From assembly GCA_012519695.1 (NCBI GenBank), contig JAAYPT010000020.1, forward strand, positions 1 through 37,897: a stretch of DNA of 37,897 nt. Direction: 5' to 3'. Shown in pieces: positions 15,910 through 24,243 of the stretch (positions are counted from its first letter, which is position 1; the number at the start of each line of letters is the position of its first letter). The DNA comes from Clostridiales bacterium (GTDB lineage Bacteria > Bacillota > Clostridia > Lachnospirales > Lachnospiraceae). The notes below the pieces were generated by a model that worked only from the letters and a program-made list of their open reading frames with translations, had not been told where the DNA came from and did not search any database. The position numbers and the translations under genes were made by a program.

Positions 15910-17044
15910 ATGGTTGAATTAGACCAGTTCAAAACAACATTGAACACATACAAAGAACCGTTAGTTGAAGTGAGGGATTCACTTTGACCTGGCTAACAAA
16001 GAAAAGAAAATCCAGGAATTAGAAAGAGAAATGGAAGTTCCTGATTTTTGGGATAATACAGAAGTATCCCAACAGAAAATGAAGGAGTTAAAGAGCTTGA
16101 AGGATGACGTGGAAACATATGCTCATTTGACGCAGCAATATGACGATATTGAAACATTGCTGGAAATGGGATACGAGGAAGAAGATGCATCATTGATTCC
16201 GGAGATTCAGGAAGCATTAGAAGAATTCAAGCAGACCTTTGAAAATATCAGAATTAAGACGTTATTGTCCGGGGAATACGATGGAGAAAATGCCATTGTG
16301 TCCTTGCATGCCGGAGCAGGAGGAACAGAATCCTGTGACTGGAATGCGATGCTGTATCGTATGTACAAACGTTGGGCAGAGGCCAAGGGATTTACCGTAG
16401 AAGTATTAGATTCCTTAGATGGTGACGAAGCCGGAATTAAGTCCATTACTTTTGAAGTATGCGGAGAAAATGCATACGGCTACCTTAAGTCAGAAAAAGG
16501 AGTACATCGTTTAGTGCGTATCTCTCCATTTAATGCGGCAGGAAAACGTCAGACTTCCTTTGCATCCTGTGATGTAATGCCGGATATTGAAAAAGAATTA
16601 GATATTGAAATTAAGGATGACGACTTGCGGATTGATACTTATCGTTCCAGTGGAGCCGGTGGACAGCATATCAATAAAACATCTTCTGCAATTCGAATTA
16701 CCCATCTTCCTACCGGAATTGTAGTGCAATGCCAAAATGAGCGTTCCCAGCATATGAACAAGGATAAAGCAATGCAAATGTTAAAGGCAAAGCTGTACTT
16801 GTTAAAACAGGAAGAGAACGAGAAAAAAGCAGCAGATATCCGTGGAGAAGTAACAGAAATTGGCTGGGGAAATCAGATTCGTTCCTATGTTATGCAGCCA
16901 TATACCATGGTAAAAGACCATAGGACAAATGCAGAGACTGGAAATGTGGATAGTGTTATGGATGGAAATATAGATTTGTTCATTAATGCATATTTGAAAT
17001 GGAAAAGTCTTGGTTGTCCGGAAAAAATGGGAGAGAACGAATGA
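15910..17044 (+). CDS. prfB: Peptide chain release factor 2 (with programmed +1 frameshift)
   Basis: RF2 recognises UGA and UAA stop codons and releases the peptide from the ribosome. The first 25 codons (15910-15984) end at an in-frame TGA (15985-15987); skipping one base at CTT-T-GAC continues in the next frame at 15986 with DLANKEKKIQEL, giving a protein of about 377 residues. The main frame has AGAGGTESCDWNAML, the SPF tripeptide that reads the stop codon (RISPFNAAG), and the catalytic GGQ (SSGAGGQHINKTSSA). GAGGTG is placed before the ATG. It is transcribed from a strong promoter and overlaps the next start by ATGA, so RF2 autoregulation could affect the downstream operon. Confidence 0.96.
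15971..15988 (+). promoter_or_regulatory. RF2 autoregulatory frameshift site
   Basis: The sequence contains a Shine-Dalgarno-like GAGGG (15972-15976), then the slippery CTT codon (15982-15984) and TGA stop followed by C. This matches the conserved RF2 recoding site: low RF2 levels slow termination at UGA and permit the +1 shift. Confidence 0.93.
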
Positions 17045-17799
17045 AAGGCTTAGTACTGTTTGGAGTAGTTCTGCTATGTGTGATAATTGCAGTTGTAATA
17101 TTAGTAGAATACATTAAGAGAAAAATGCGTGGATTTTCCAGAGAAATATTTGGAACAGATTCCTTCACAGAAGGGTGGAAGATGCAGGAAGAAGAACTAT
17201 CTGTGATTCCTGCATCCGTATCTGGAATGACACGAATACTGGAACCGCAGATACAAAAGGACTTTCCGGAGTTTAATTGGGTTCAGTTTAAAAATAAAGC
17301 AGAAGAAGTGTTACGGGTATCATTATTGGCAATTACAACACAAAGTATGGAACAAATGTCAGATGCCTCAGAAGCATTAAAAGAACAGGTAGAAGGCAGG
17401 ATTTTGGAAAATCAGACAGCAGGTGTTAGAGAGGTCTATGAGCGAATTCGCATTCATCAGACAGAGATTGCCAAGTACGAAAAGAAGAACGGACGTTGTA
17501 TTGTTACACTGCAAAGTGCCGTAGAACACATTCATTATAAAGAAAAAGACGGAAAAATTCTGTCAGGAAAAAAAGACTTGTTAGAGCAAACAAAATATAA
17601 TATGGAACTAATGTATATTCAAAACGAAAATATGGCAAACAATAGCCATGGAGTAGGACTTACCTGCCCAAATTGCGGTGCCCCTATTCAGACGCTTGGA
17701 ATCAAATGTTGTGAATACTGTGGAAGTGAAGTGGTACCAATCAATATGCAGGTTTGGTCTTTGCAACATTTTTATGAAGTTACATACCAAAGGGTGTAA
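17041..17799 (+). CDS. Membrane-anchored Tim44-like protein with C-terminal zinc ribbon
   Basis: A 252-residue protein with an N-terminal transmembrane helix (about 3-22), a basic segment, and a soluble domain (about 60-195) resembling the Tim44-like fold (FPEFNWVQFKNKAEEVL, a conserved pattern of that family). It ends with a four-cysteine zinc ribbon (C209PNC212 and C224EYC227). Tim44-like domains bind membranes or substrates; the function here is unknown. The ATG at 17041 is chosen over an upstream in-frame ATG at 16999 because GGGAGAG precedes it and it overlaps the prfB stop as ATGA. It heads the SPFH/YdjGH-like gene run and is 33 bases before the next gene. Confidence 0.72.
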   Translation: MKGLVLFGVVLLCVIIAVVILVEYIKRKMRGFSREIFGTDSFTEGWKMQEEELSVIPASVSGMTRILEPQIQKDFPEFNWVQFKNKAEEVLRVSLLAITTQSMEQMSDASEALKEQVEGRILENQTAGVREVYERIRIHQTEIAKYEKKNGRCIVTLQSAVEHIHYKEKDGKILSGKKDLLEQTKYNMELMYIQNENMANNSHGVGLTCPNCGAPIQTLGIKCCEYCGSEVVPINMQVWSLQHFYEVTYQRV

Positions 17800-17832
17800 T
17801 GTATAAATAAAACAAAAATCAGGAGGTTCGTT

Positions 17833-19152
17833 ATGGGATTAATTAAAGCAGCAGCAGCGGCAGTCGGAGGAGCATTAGCAGATCAGTGGTTAGAGGTTTA
17901 TGAACCAGATGATATGGGAGACCAGACCGTCTTTACCAGAGGAGTAATGATTCGAAAAGGTGAGAACAAAAAAGGAACAGACAATACCGTATCCAATGGT
18001 TCTGTGATCCATGTATATGACAACCAGTTTATGATGTTAGTAGATGGTGGTAAGATTGTGGATTACACTGCTGAACCGGGATATTATAAGGTAGACAATT
18101 CCTCTTTACCATCTTTATTCAATGGACAGTTAAAGGATACTTTAAAAGAATCCTTTGGCAGAATTAAGTTTGGTGGACAGACACCTACCCAGCAAAAAGT
18201 ATTTTACATTAATTTGCAGGAAATCAAAGGAATTAAGTTTGGAACCAGAAATCCAATCAATTATTTCGACAGTTTCTATAACGCAGAGTTATTCTTGCGT
18301 GCGCATGGAACGTATTCTGTAAAAATCGTAGATCCACTTCGTTTTTATGCAGAAGCAATTCCAAGAAATAAAGATCATGTAGAAATTACAGATATCAATG
18401 AACAGTATATTTCCGAATTTTTAGAAGCATTGCAGACAGCAATCAATCAGCTGTCCGCAGATGGTATGCGTATTTCCTTTGTACCGTCTAAGGGACGTGA
18501 ATTAAGCAAATACATGTCTCAGATTCTGGATGAAGACTGGAATCAAATGCGTGGTATGGAAATACAGGCAGTTGGTATTGCAAGCATTTCTTATGATGAT
18601 GAATCAAAAGAATTAATCAATAGTAGAAATGAAGGTGCAATGTTGAGTGATCCGGCAATTGCACAGGGCTATATGGTGAAAAATCTTTCACAGGGGGTAA
18701 AAGATGCAGGTTCCAATAGTGCAGGAGCAATGACTGGATTTATGGGAGTTGGAATGGGAGCAAATGCCATGAGTGGTATGATGAATGGATTTTCACAGAT
18801 GAATCCAAATGGACAGCCACAGGCACCAGTGCAGCCACAGCAGCAAAATACCAATGACTTCCATGTAGGCGGAGCTGTTCCGGTTCAGCCACAGGCGCAA
18901 AGTCCGGCAGGAGAAGCAGAGTGGGCTTGCGAATGTGGAGCAACCAATACAGGAAAATTCTGCTCTGAATGCGGAAAACCAAAGCCAATTATTCAGACAG
19001 AGTGGACATGTGCGTGTGGAGCAGTAAACAGTGGAAAGTTCTGTTCCGAATGTGGAAAACCAAAGCCGGTAGATAATGGAGAGTGGACATGTGCATGCGG
19101 AGCAACCAATACAGGAAAATTCTGCTCCGAATGTGGAAAACCAAGAGCATAA
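17833..19152 (+). CDS. SPFH-domain protein (YdjI-like) with three C-terminal zinc ribbons
   Basis: A 439-residue protein. The N-terminal 300 residues match the YdjI-type SPFH/virion-core-like family: MGLIKAAAAAVGG at the start, QWLEVYEPDDM, and a mid region with INLQEIKGIKFGT and NYFDSFYNAELFLRAHGTY. A Gly/Met/Asn/Gln/Pro-rich low-complexity linker (about 295-360) leads to three 27-residue units, each with a CxCG...CSECGKP ribbon (from about 363, 390 and 417). SPFH proteins form scaffolds on membranes; in B. subtilis YdjI works with YdjG and YdjH and recruits the PspA-family YdjF. Neighbours here encode YdjG- and YdjH-like proteins but no PspA homologue. AGGAGG precedes the ATG. Confidence 0.9.
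   Translation: MGLIKAAAAAVGGALADQWLEVYEPDDMGDQTVFTRGVMIRKGENKKGTDNTVSNGSVIHVYDNQFMMLVDGGKIVDYTAEPGYYKVDNSSLPSLFNGQLKDTLKESFGRIKFGGQTPTQQKVFYINLQEIKGIKFGTRNPINYFDSFYNAELFLRAHGTYSVKIVDPLRFYAEAIPRNKDHVEITDINEQYISEFLEALQTAINQLSADGMRISFVPSKGRELSKYMSQILDEDWNQMRGMEIQAVGIASISYDDESKELINSRNEGAMLSDPAIAQGYMVKNLSQGVKDAGSNSAGAMTGFMGVGMGANAMSGMMNGFSQMNPNGQPQAPVQPQQQNTNDFHVGGAVPVQPQAQSPAGEAEWACECGATNTGKFCSECGKPKPIIQTEWTCACGAVNSGKFCSECGKPKPVDNGEWTCACGATNTGKFCSECGKPRA
18919..19152 (+). repeat. Three tandem 81-bp units coding for zinc ribbons
   Basis: Units begin at 18919, 19000 and 19081 (the last is cut to 72 bp by the stop codon). Units 1 and 3 share a nearly identical run from GGAGCAACCAATACAGG onward, suggesting recent duplication or gene conversion. 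Confidence 0.9.
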
Positions 19153-19175
19153 GAGAAAGGTAAGGGAGAGTACCA

Positions 19176-20255
19176 ATGGCAGTAGTAAGTTATAAGTGTC
19201 CTCACTGTGGCGGTGAGTTGATTTTTAGCCCGACTACGCAGAAATATAAATGCGAATACTGTCTTTCTGATTTTTCCCAAGAAGAATTAGAAGCATTAAA
19301 GCCAGAGGAAGGCAGTGAAGAAAAAGCGGTAAACTTTGAGGAAGATACACAAGAAGAAAATACCACAGAAAAAGAAACACAGGAGGAGGCAGTGATTTAT
19401 CACTGCCCAAGCTGTGGTGCGGAAATTGTAACAGATGAGACAACAGCAGCAACATTTTGCTATTATTGTCATAATCCGGTGGTGTTGTCAGGAAGGGTAT
19501 CCGGCGAGTTTTTGCCGGATAAAATTATTCCGTTTGCTATTGATAAAAAGCAGGCAACAGAGAAGTTTTTAGACTATGTACATAGTAAGAAGTTTGTACC
19601 AAAGGCATTTTTCAACAAACAACAGATTGAAAAGATTTCCGGTGTATATTTTCCATATTGGATGGTAGATATGGATATGGAAGGCTCTATGCAGGCAGAG
19701 GGCAGAAATGTCCGTGTATGGCGAAGTGGAGATACAGAGTATACCGAGACAAAGGTATACCGTGTAGAACGTGAAGGTGATGTTCATTTAGAGGACATTA
19801 CCAAGAATGCATTAAAGAAGTCCAACGCTAAGCTGGCAGAGGGAGTACTTCCTTATGATGTCAGCAAGGTACAGAAGTTTCATATGGGATTTCTGTCCGG
19901 ATTTTTAGCAGAAAAGCGTGACATTGAAAGAACAGAGCTAAACAAACAGGTGCAGCAGGAAGCCAATGAGTATGGCGAAAAGATTTTGCGAGGAACGGTA
20001 AAAGGATATTCTTCCATATCGGTAAAAAGCTGTCATTTGAATCAGACACAGGAAAATTGGGATTACACCATGCTTCCTGTCTGGACCGTTACCTATAAAG
20101 GAAAAAATGGAAAAATGTATTATTATTCCATGAATGGTCAGGATGGAAAAGTATACGGAGAACTTCCGATTGATTACAAAAAAGTATGGATACTGGGTGG
20201 AATTGTTTTCGGATTAGTATTAATTTTGGCATTGATTGGGGGATATCTGTTATGA
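19176..20255 (+). CDS. YdjG-like protein: two TFIIB-type zinc ribbons and a C-terminal membrane helix
   Basis: A 359-residue protein. The first zinc ribbon is at about residues 8-31 (CPHCG ... CEYC), an acidic Glu/Thr-rich linker follows (about 37-72), and a second ribbon lies at about 76-98 (CPSCG ... CYYC). The body (about 110-320) contains GVYFPYWMVDMDM and LPVWTVTYKGKNGKMYYYSMNG, typical of the YdjG family, and a single membrane helix closes the protein (about 335-357). In B. subtilis YdjG is a membrane partner of YdjH and YdjI in a PspA-linked envelope-stress complex; the same role is inferred here from gene order. GGGAGAG precedes the ATG, and its stop overlaps the next start (ATGA). 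Confidence 0.85.
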   Translation: MAVVSYKCPHCGGELIFSPTTQKYKCEYCLSDFSQEELEALKPEEGSEEKAVNFEEDTQEENTTEKETQEEAVIYHCPSCGAEIVTDETTAATFCYYCHNPVVLSGRVSGEFLPDKIIPFAIDKKQATEKFLDYVHSKKFVPKAFFNKQQIEKISGVYFPYWMVDMDMEGSMQAEGRNVRVWRSGDTEYTETKVYRVEREGDVHLEDITKNALKKSNAKLAEGVLPYDVSKVQKFHMGFLSGFLAEKRDIERTELNKQVQQEANEYGEKILRGTVKGYSSISVKSCHLNQTQENWDYTMLPVWTVTYKGKNGKMYYYSMNGQDGKVYGELPIDYKKVWILGGIVFGLVLILALIGGYLL

Positions 20256-21112
20256 GAATGAGAAAAAAGCAAAGTACATATTTTGAGGGGAAAAAAGTTA
20301 TATTGGCATTGCTGCTTACCTGTATCTTTGTGATGGGAAGCGGATTTTCAGCAAATGCAGCTGAGTCAACAGGTAAAAATTATAGTACTGACAGACAAAT
20401 AGCAATCAATCTTTCAAATCATGAAGTAGATAGTTCACTTGAAAATAGTCAGGTGACAGATCAGGCAGGTTTATTAAGTCAGTCTGAAATAGAAGAAATA
20501 GAATCCCAGATAGAAAAGATGGAAGAAAAAACCGGCTGGGATGTAATGGCGGTTACTACAGATGATGCCCAGGGAATGAATGCAACCTATTATGCAGAAA
20601 AGTGGTTTGATGATTATACTACTTGCGATGATGGAATCATCTTTTTCATCGATATGGATAATCGGGAGCTTATCATGCGAACCTTTGGAGAAGCAATTGA
20701 TTGTATCAACGATGCCAAAAGAGACAAAATTTTGGATGCAGGTTTTGAAAAAGTAAGCGATGAAGAATATGGAAAAGCCTTTGAAGCGATGCTGAAAAAA
20801 ACGGCAAAATATGCATACCGTCAGATTACACCGGTAGAAGCAGGAATTGCTTTTGTAATAGCAATTGCAGCAGGCGGACTGACTATTGGATGTATTATCG
20901 GTTCTTATCGTTTGAAATTTGGTGGTTATAAATATTCAATTGAGAAAAATGGAAGTGTAAAATTAAGAAAAAAAGAAGATGCTTTTGTAAATCAGTTTGT
21001 TACCCACAGACATATTCCGAAATCAGACGGAAGTGGTGGAAGTGGCGGAAAAACAACCACACATGTTGGCGCTGGAGGAAGAGTATCCGGTGGCGGAAGT
21101 AGAAAATTTTAG
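20252..21112 (+). CDS. TPM-domain membrane protein (YdjH-like)
   Basis: A 286-residue protein with a signal peptide or anchor (about 15-36, ending ANAA), an extracytoplasmic TPM domain (about 65-190: VTDQAGLLSQSEIEEIE, TTDDAQGMNATYYAEKWFDDY, DGIIFFIDMDNRELIM), a membrane helix (about 205-228) and a short tail ending in Gly/Ser-rich repeats (SGGSGGK, GGRVSGGGSRKF). TPM domains occur in YgcG, photosystem repair and YdjH proteins. The ATG at 20252 overlaps the YdjG-like stop as ATGA; a longer frame from 20186 overlaps the upstream gene for no gain. It is the last gene of the run; no clear terminator follows. Confidence 0.88.
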   Translation: MRMRKKQSTYFEGKKVILALLLTCIFVMGSGFSANAAESTGKNYSTDRQIAINLSNHEVDSSLENSQVTDQAGLLSQSEIEEIESQIEKMEEKTGWDVMAVTTDDAQGMNATYYAEKWFDDYTTCDDGIIFFIDMDNRELIMRTFGEAIDCINDAKRDKILDAGFEKVSDEEYGKAFEAMLKKTAKYAYRQITPVEAGIAFVIAIAAGGLTIGCIIGSYRLKFGGYKYSIEKNGSVKLRKKEDAFVNQFVTHRHIPKSDGSGGSGGKTTTHVGAGGRVSGGGSRKF

Positions 21113-21132
21113 TAATAAAATAGAAAAAGGTG

Positions 21133-21161
21133 TTGCATTGCATGCATAAATATGCTAACAT
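21133..21161 (+). promoter_or_regulatory. Probable promoter and inverted repeat upstream of the ACT-domain gene
   Basis: TTGCAT (21133-21138), a 17-base spacer and TAACAT (21156-21161). The spacer contains GCATA-AA-TATGC (21144-21155) and an overlapping TGCATGCA, either of which could be an operator. Confidence 0.45.
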
Positions 21162-21213
21162 CTTTCCTATGAGCACAAATGTATTTCACAGACAAACACA
21201 CCAGGAGGGCAAA

Positions 21214-21657
21214 ATGCAAGAAAAAACAAAATATTTTGTTCTGAAGAAAAAAGCTGTTCCTGAGGTATTGTTGAAGGTGGTTGAAGCGAAGAGGCTTTTG
21301 GAATCAGAGCGGGCTGAATCTGTACAAGAAGCAACGGATATGGTTGGAATCAGCAGAAGCTCTTTTTATAAGTATAAAGATGACATCTTTCCATTTCATG
21401 ACAATGCCAAAGGAAAGACGATTACCATGGTGATACAGATGGATGATGAACCGGGACTTTTGTCAGTTGTTCTTAGAATTGTAGCAGATTTTCATGCAAA
21501 CATTCTTACGATTCATCAGAGTATACCCGTTAATGGAATTGCTTCGCTGACCTTAAGCGTTGATGTGCTGCCAGATACAAAGAATGTGTCCCAGATGGTG
21601 GAAAACATTGAGCAACAGGAAGGCATACATTATTTAAAAATTTTAGCCAGGGAGTGA
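21214..21657 (+). CDS. pheB: ACT-domain protein, UPF0735/PheB family
   Basis: A 147-residue protein starting at the ATG preceded by GGAGGGC; a 28-codon upstream extension would run through the promoter and is rejected. The N-terminal half has a helix-turn-helix-like stretch with ATDMVGISRSSFYKYKDDIFPF (about 37-58 in outline, with SRSSFYKY as its core), and the C-terminal half is an ACT domain (about 68-147, with DDEPGLLSVVL). ACT domains bind amino acids. PheB-type proteins were first named from B. subtilis next to pheA, but their function is not settled. Placement four bases before homoserine dehydrogenase suggests a regulator of threonine/methionine synthesis. Confidence 0.88.
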   Translation: MQEKTKYFVLKKKAVPEVLLKVVEAKRLLESERAESVQEATDMVGISRSSFYKYKDDIFPFHDNAKGKTITMVIQMDDEPGLLSVVLRIVADFHANILTIHQSIPVNGIASLTLSVDVLPDTKNVSQMVENIEQQEGIHYLKILARE

Positions 21658-21661
21658 CAAC

Positions 21662-22864
21662 ATGATCAAGATAGCAATTTTAGGTTATGGAACTATCGGT
21701 TCCGGAGTAGTAGAAGTATTAAACACAAATAGAGAAAGCATTGCCAAGCGTGCAGGCGATGAAATTGAAGTAAAGTACATATTAGATTTACGGGATTTCC
21801 CGGGAGATCCAATGGCAGATAAAGTAGTTCATGATTATGATATAATTGCCAATGATGAAGAGGTACAGGTAGTAGTAGAAGCAATGGGTGGCGTAGAGCC
21901 GGCATACACATTTGTAAAACGTGCCTTAATGGCAGGAAAAAATGTAGCTACTTCTAATAAAGCATTAGTGGCAAAACACGGAGCAGAACTTCTTGCAATT
22001 GCCAAAGAGAAGGATATTAACTTCTTATTTGAAGCAAGTGTAGGCGGAGGAATTCCGATTATCCGTCCTTTGAATTCTTCTTTAACAGCAGATGAAATTG
22101 AAGAAATTACCGGAATCTTAAATGGTACAACTAATTATATGTTAAGCAAAATGACCTTTGAAGGACTTGAATTTGATGATGTGTTAAAAGACGCACAGTC
22201 CAGAGGATATGCAGAGGCAGATCCAACCGCAGATATTGAAGGTTATGATGCTTGTCGTAAGATTGCTATTTTAACTTCCTTGGTATGTGGACAGCAGGTA
22301 GATTTTGAAGAGATTTATACAGAAGGAATTACCAAGATTACTGCAACTGATATTAAATATGCAAAAGCGATGGGAAGAATCATTAAATTGTTAGCTACAA
22401 GTAAGAAAGTTGGCAATAGCTATTATGCAATGGTAGCTCCATTTATGTTGTCTCAGCAACATCCATTGTACAGCGTAAACGATGTATTTAATGCAATTTT
22501 TGTACACGGAAATGTATTAGGAGATGCAATGTTTTACGGAAGTGGAGCAGGAAAGCTTCCAACTGCCAGCGCAGTAGTAGCAGATATTGTGGATATTGCA
22601 AAGCATTTACATAGAAATATTATGATTTCCTGGAGTTCTAAGAAGTTAGAATTGGTAGATTGTAAAAAGGCAAGTAGCCGTTTCTTCGTAAGAGCAACAG
22701 ACAGCGAAGAAGAGGTAAAAGCAATATTTGGAAATGTGGAATTTGTGAAAGTTCCGGAAATTACAGACGAAGTTGGATTCGTAACAGATGTATTGACGGA
22801 AGAAGAGTTTGAAGAGAAGTCAGCAAAACTCAAAAATATGCGTCAACGCATTCGTGTAGAATAG
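21662..22864 (+). CDS. hom: Homoserine dehydrogenase
   Basis: A 400-residue NAD(P)-dependent enzyme that reduces aspartate semialdehyde to homoserine, the branch point to threonine and methionine. The Rossmann start is ILGYGTIGSGV, with TSNKALVAKHG near 98, and the catalytic domain shows EASVGGGIPII, ILNGTTNYML and GYAEADPTADIEGYDACRK. A C-terminal ACT-like regulatory region (about 330-395) is present but somewhat shorter than in the 430-residue Bacillus enzyme, so feedback inhibition may be altered. AGGGAGTGA precedes the ATG. It is in one unit with pheB. Confidence 0.96.
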   Translation: MIKIAILGYGTIGSGVVEVLNTNRESIAKRAGDEIEVKYILDLRDFPGDPMADKVVHDYDIIANDEEVQVVVEAMGGVEPAYTFVKRALMAGKNVATSNKALVAKHGAELLAIAKEKDINFLFEASVGGGIPIIRPLNSSLTADEIEEITGILNGTTNYMLSKMTFEGLEFDDVLKDAQSRGYAEADPTADIEGYDACRKIAILTSLVCGQQVDFEEIYTEGITKITATDIKYAKAMGRIIKLLATSKKVGNSYYAMVAPFMLSQQHPLYSVNDVFNAIFVHGNVLGDAMFYGSGAGKLPTASAVVADIVDIAKHLHRNIMISWSSKKLELVDCKKASSRFFVRATDSEEEVKAIFGNVEFVKVPEITDEVGFVTDVLTEEEFEEKSAKLKNMRQRIRVE

Positions 22865-22885
22865 AAATGAAAAATGAATTCCATA

Positions 22886-22919
22886 TTACAAAAAAGCATA
22901 GAATATAATATAATATAAT
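22886..22919 (+). promoter_or_regulatory. Promoter for lysC with overlapping -10 boxes
   Basis: TTACAA (22886-22891), then TATAAT at 22909-22914 after 17 bases. TATAAT also occurs at 22904 and 22914, so three -10 hexamers overlap at 5-base steps, which could allow start-site slippage. Confidence 0.6.
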
Positions 22920-22967
22920 GTGTTTTATGTTAAAGAAGTAGGAGAATAGGGAATTCGGGAGAAAGAT

Positions 22968-24173
22968 ATGCTGATTGTAAAAAAGTTCGGTGGAAGTTCT
23001 GTTGCCGACAAAGAAAGAATTTTTCATGTTGCAAAAAGATGTATCGAAGAATATCAGAATGAAAATGACGTAGTGGTGGTTTTGTCCGCAATGGGCAAAA
23101 CCACAGATCATTTAATTGAGATGGCGAAGGATATTAATCCCAATCCATCTAAACGTGAATTGGATATGTTGCTTGCAACAGGTGAACAGACTTCAGTAGC
23201 GTTAATGTCCATGGCAATGTCCGCGTTAGGAGTGCCATCGGTTTCTTTAAATGCATTTCAAGTTGTAATGCATACATCATCCAATTATGGAAATGCTCGT
23301 TTTAAGCGAATAGATACAGAACGGATTCAACATGAGTTGGAATCTCGCAAAATTGTAATTATAACTGGTTTTCAGGGAGTCAATAAGTATGATGATATTA
23401 CCACATTGGGGCGTGGCGGTTCCGATACCACAGCAGTTGCCTTAGCGGCAGCACTTCATGCAGATGCATGTGAGATTTATACAGATGTGGAAGGTGTCTA
23501 TACAGCAGACCCAAGAATTGTGCCGCAAGCTAAGAAGCTAAAAGAAATTACTTATGATGAGATGTTAGAGTTGGCAACACTTGGAGCAAAGGTTCTACAC
23601 AATCGTTCTGTGGAAATGGCAAAGAAGTATGGAGTTCAGCTGGTAGTTCGTTCCAGCCTGAATAATGCAGAAGGAACCGTTGTGAAGGAGGAAACAGACG
23701 TGGAAAGTATGCTGATTAGTGGTGTGGCAGTAGACAAAAATGCTGCACGAATTGCAATCATCGGAGTAGAAGATACACCGGGAATCGCATTTAAGATATT
23801 TGATTTATTGGCAAAGCATAATATTAATGTAGATGTAATTCTTCAGTCCATTGGACGCGATGGCAGTAAGGATATTTCTTTTACAGTAGCAAGAGATGAT
23901 TTAAAAGAAGCAGTTGCTATTTTAGAAGAGAATAAAAACCGTATTACCGCAAAAGAAATTAAGTTTGACGATACAGTTGCCAAAGTATCTATTGTAGGTG
24001 CAGGCGTACAGTCAAATCCGGGTGTGGCAGCACAGATGTTTGAAGCCCTTTACAATGTGGGAATCAATATCCGAATGATTGTTACCTCTGAGATTCGTAT
24101 TACCGTGTTAATCAACGAAGAAGATGTGGAAAAGGCAATGCGGGCGGTACACGATAAATTTATGGAAGAATAA
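22968..24173 (+). CDS. lysC: Aspartokinase (monofunctional, with two ACT domains)
   Basis: A 401-residue aspartate kinase, phosphorylating aspartate at the entry to lysine, threonine and methionine synthesis. The N-terminal kinase motif is VKKFGGSSVAD, followed by LATGEQTS, TLGRGGSDTTAVALAAAL and YTDVEGVYTADPRI. The paired ACT domains lie at about 265-400 (IGVEDTPGIAFKIFDLLAKH; VGAGVQSNPGVAAQMFEALY, cited in outline). The length matches LysC/AskII-type regulated aspartokinases, so control by lysine or threonine is expected; the effector cannot be read from sequence. It has its own promoter, 103 bases after hom, and a strong shared terminator. GGGAGAAAG precedes the ATG. Confidence 0.96.
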   Translation: MLIVKKFGGSSVADKERIFHVAKRCIEEYQNENDVVVVLSAMGKTTDHLIEMAKDINPNPSKRELDMLLATGEQTSVALMSMAMSALGVPSVSLNAFQVVMHTSSNYGNARFKRIDTERIQHELESRKIVIITGFQGVNKYDDITTLGRGGSDTTAVALAAALHADACEIYTDVEGVYTADPRIVPQAKKLKEITYDEMLELATLGAKVLHNRSVEMAKKYGVQLVVRSSLNNAEGTVVKEETDVESMLISGVAVDKNAARIAIIGVEDTPGIAFKIFDLLAKHNINVDVILQSIGRDGSKDISFTVARDDLKEAVAILEENKNRITAKEIKFDDTVAKVSIVGAGVQSNPGVAAQMFEALYNVGINIRMIVTSEIRITVLINEEDVEKAMRAVHDKFMEE

Positions 24174-24196
24174 ACCACGAGAAACTCGGGTAAATG

Positions 24197-24243
24197 AAAT
24201 CCTTATGTATGGAGAAACAATTTCCAATACATAAGGATTTTTT
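24197..24243 (+). terminator. Bidirectional terminator between lysC and the DUF2752 gene
   Basis: AAATCCTTATGTAT (24197-24210) pairs perfectly with ATACATAAGGATTT (24227-24240), with T-runs on the + side. The A-run on the left arm gives a short T-run for the opposite strand. The convergent gene ends at 24242. Confidence 0.92.

Noticed and set aside
15985-15987. In-frame stop making prfB a pseudogene
   Set aside because: The site matches the conserved RF2 frameshift signal and the downstream frame is intact.
18793-19280. Cysteine-rich reverse-strand open frames opposite the zinc-ribbon repeats
   Set aside because: They mirror the tandem repeats of the SPFH gene, have no ribosome binding site and resemble no family.
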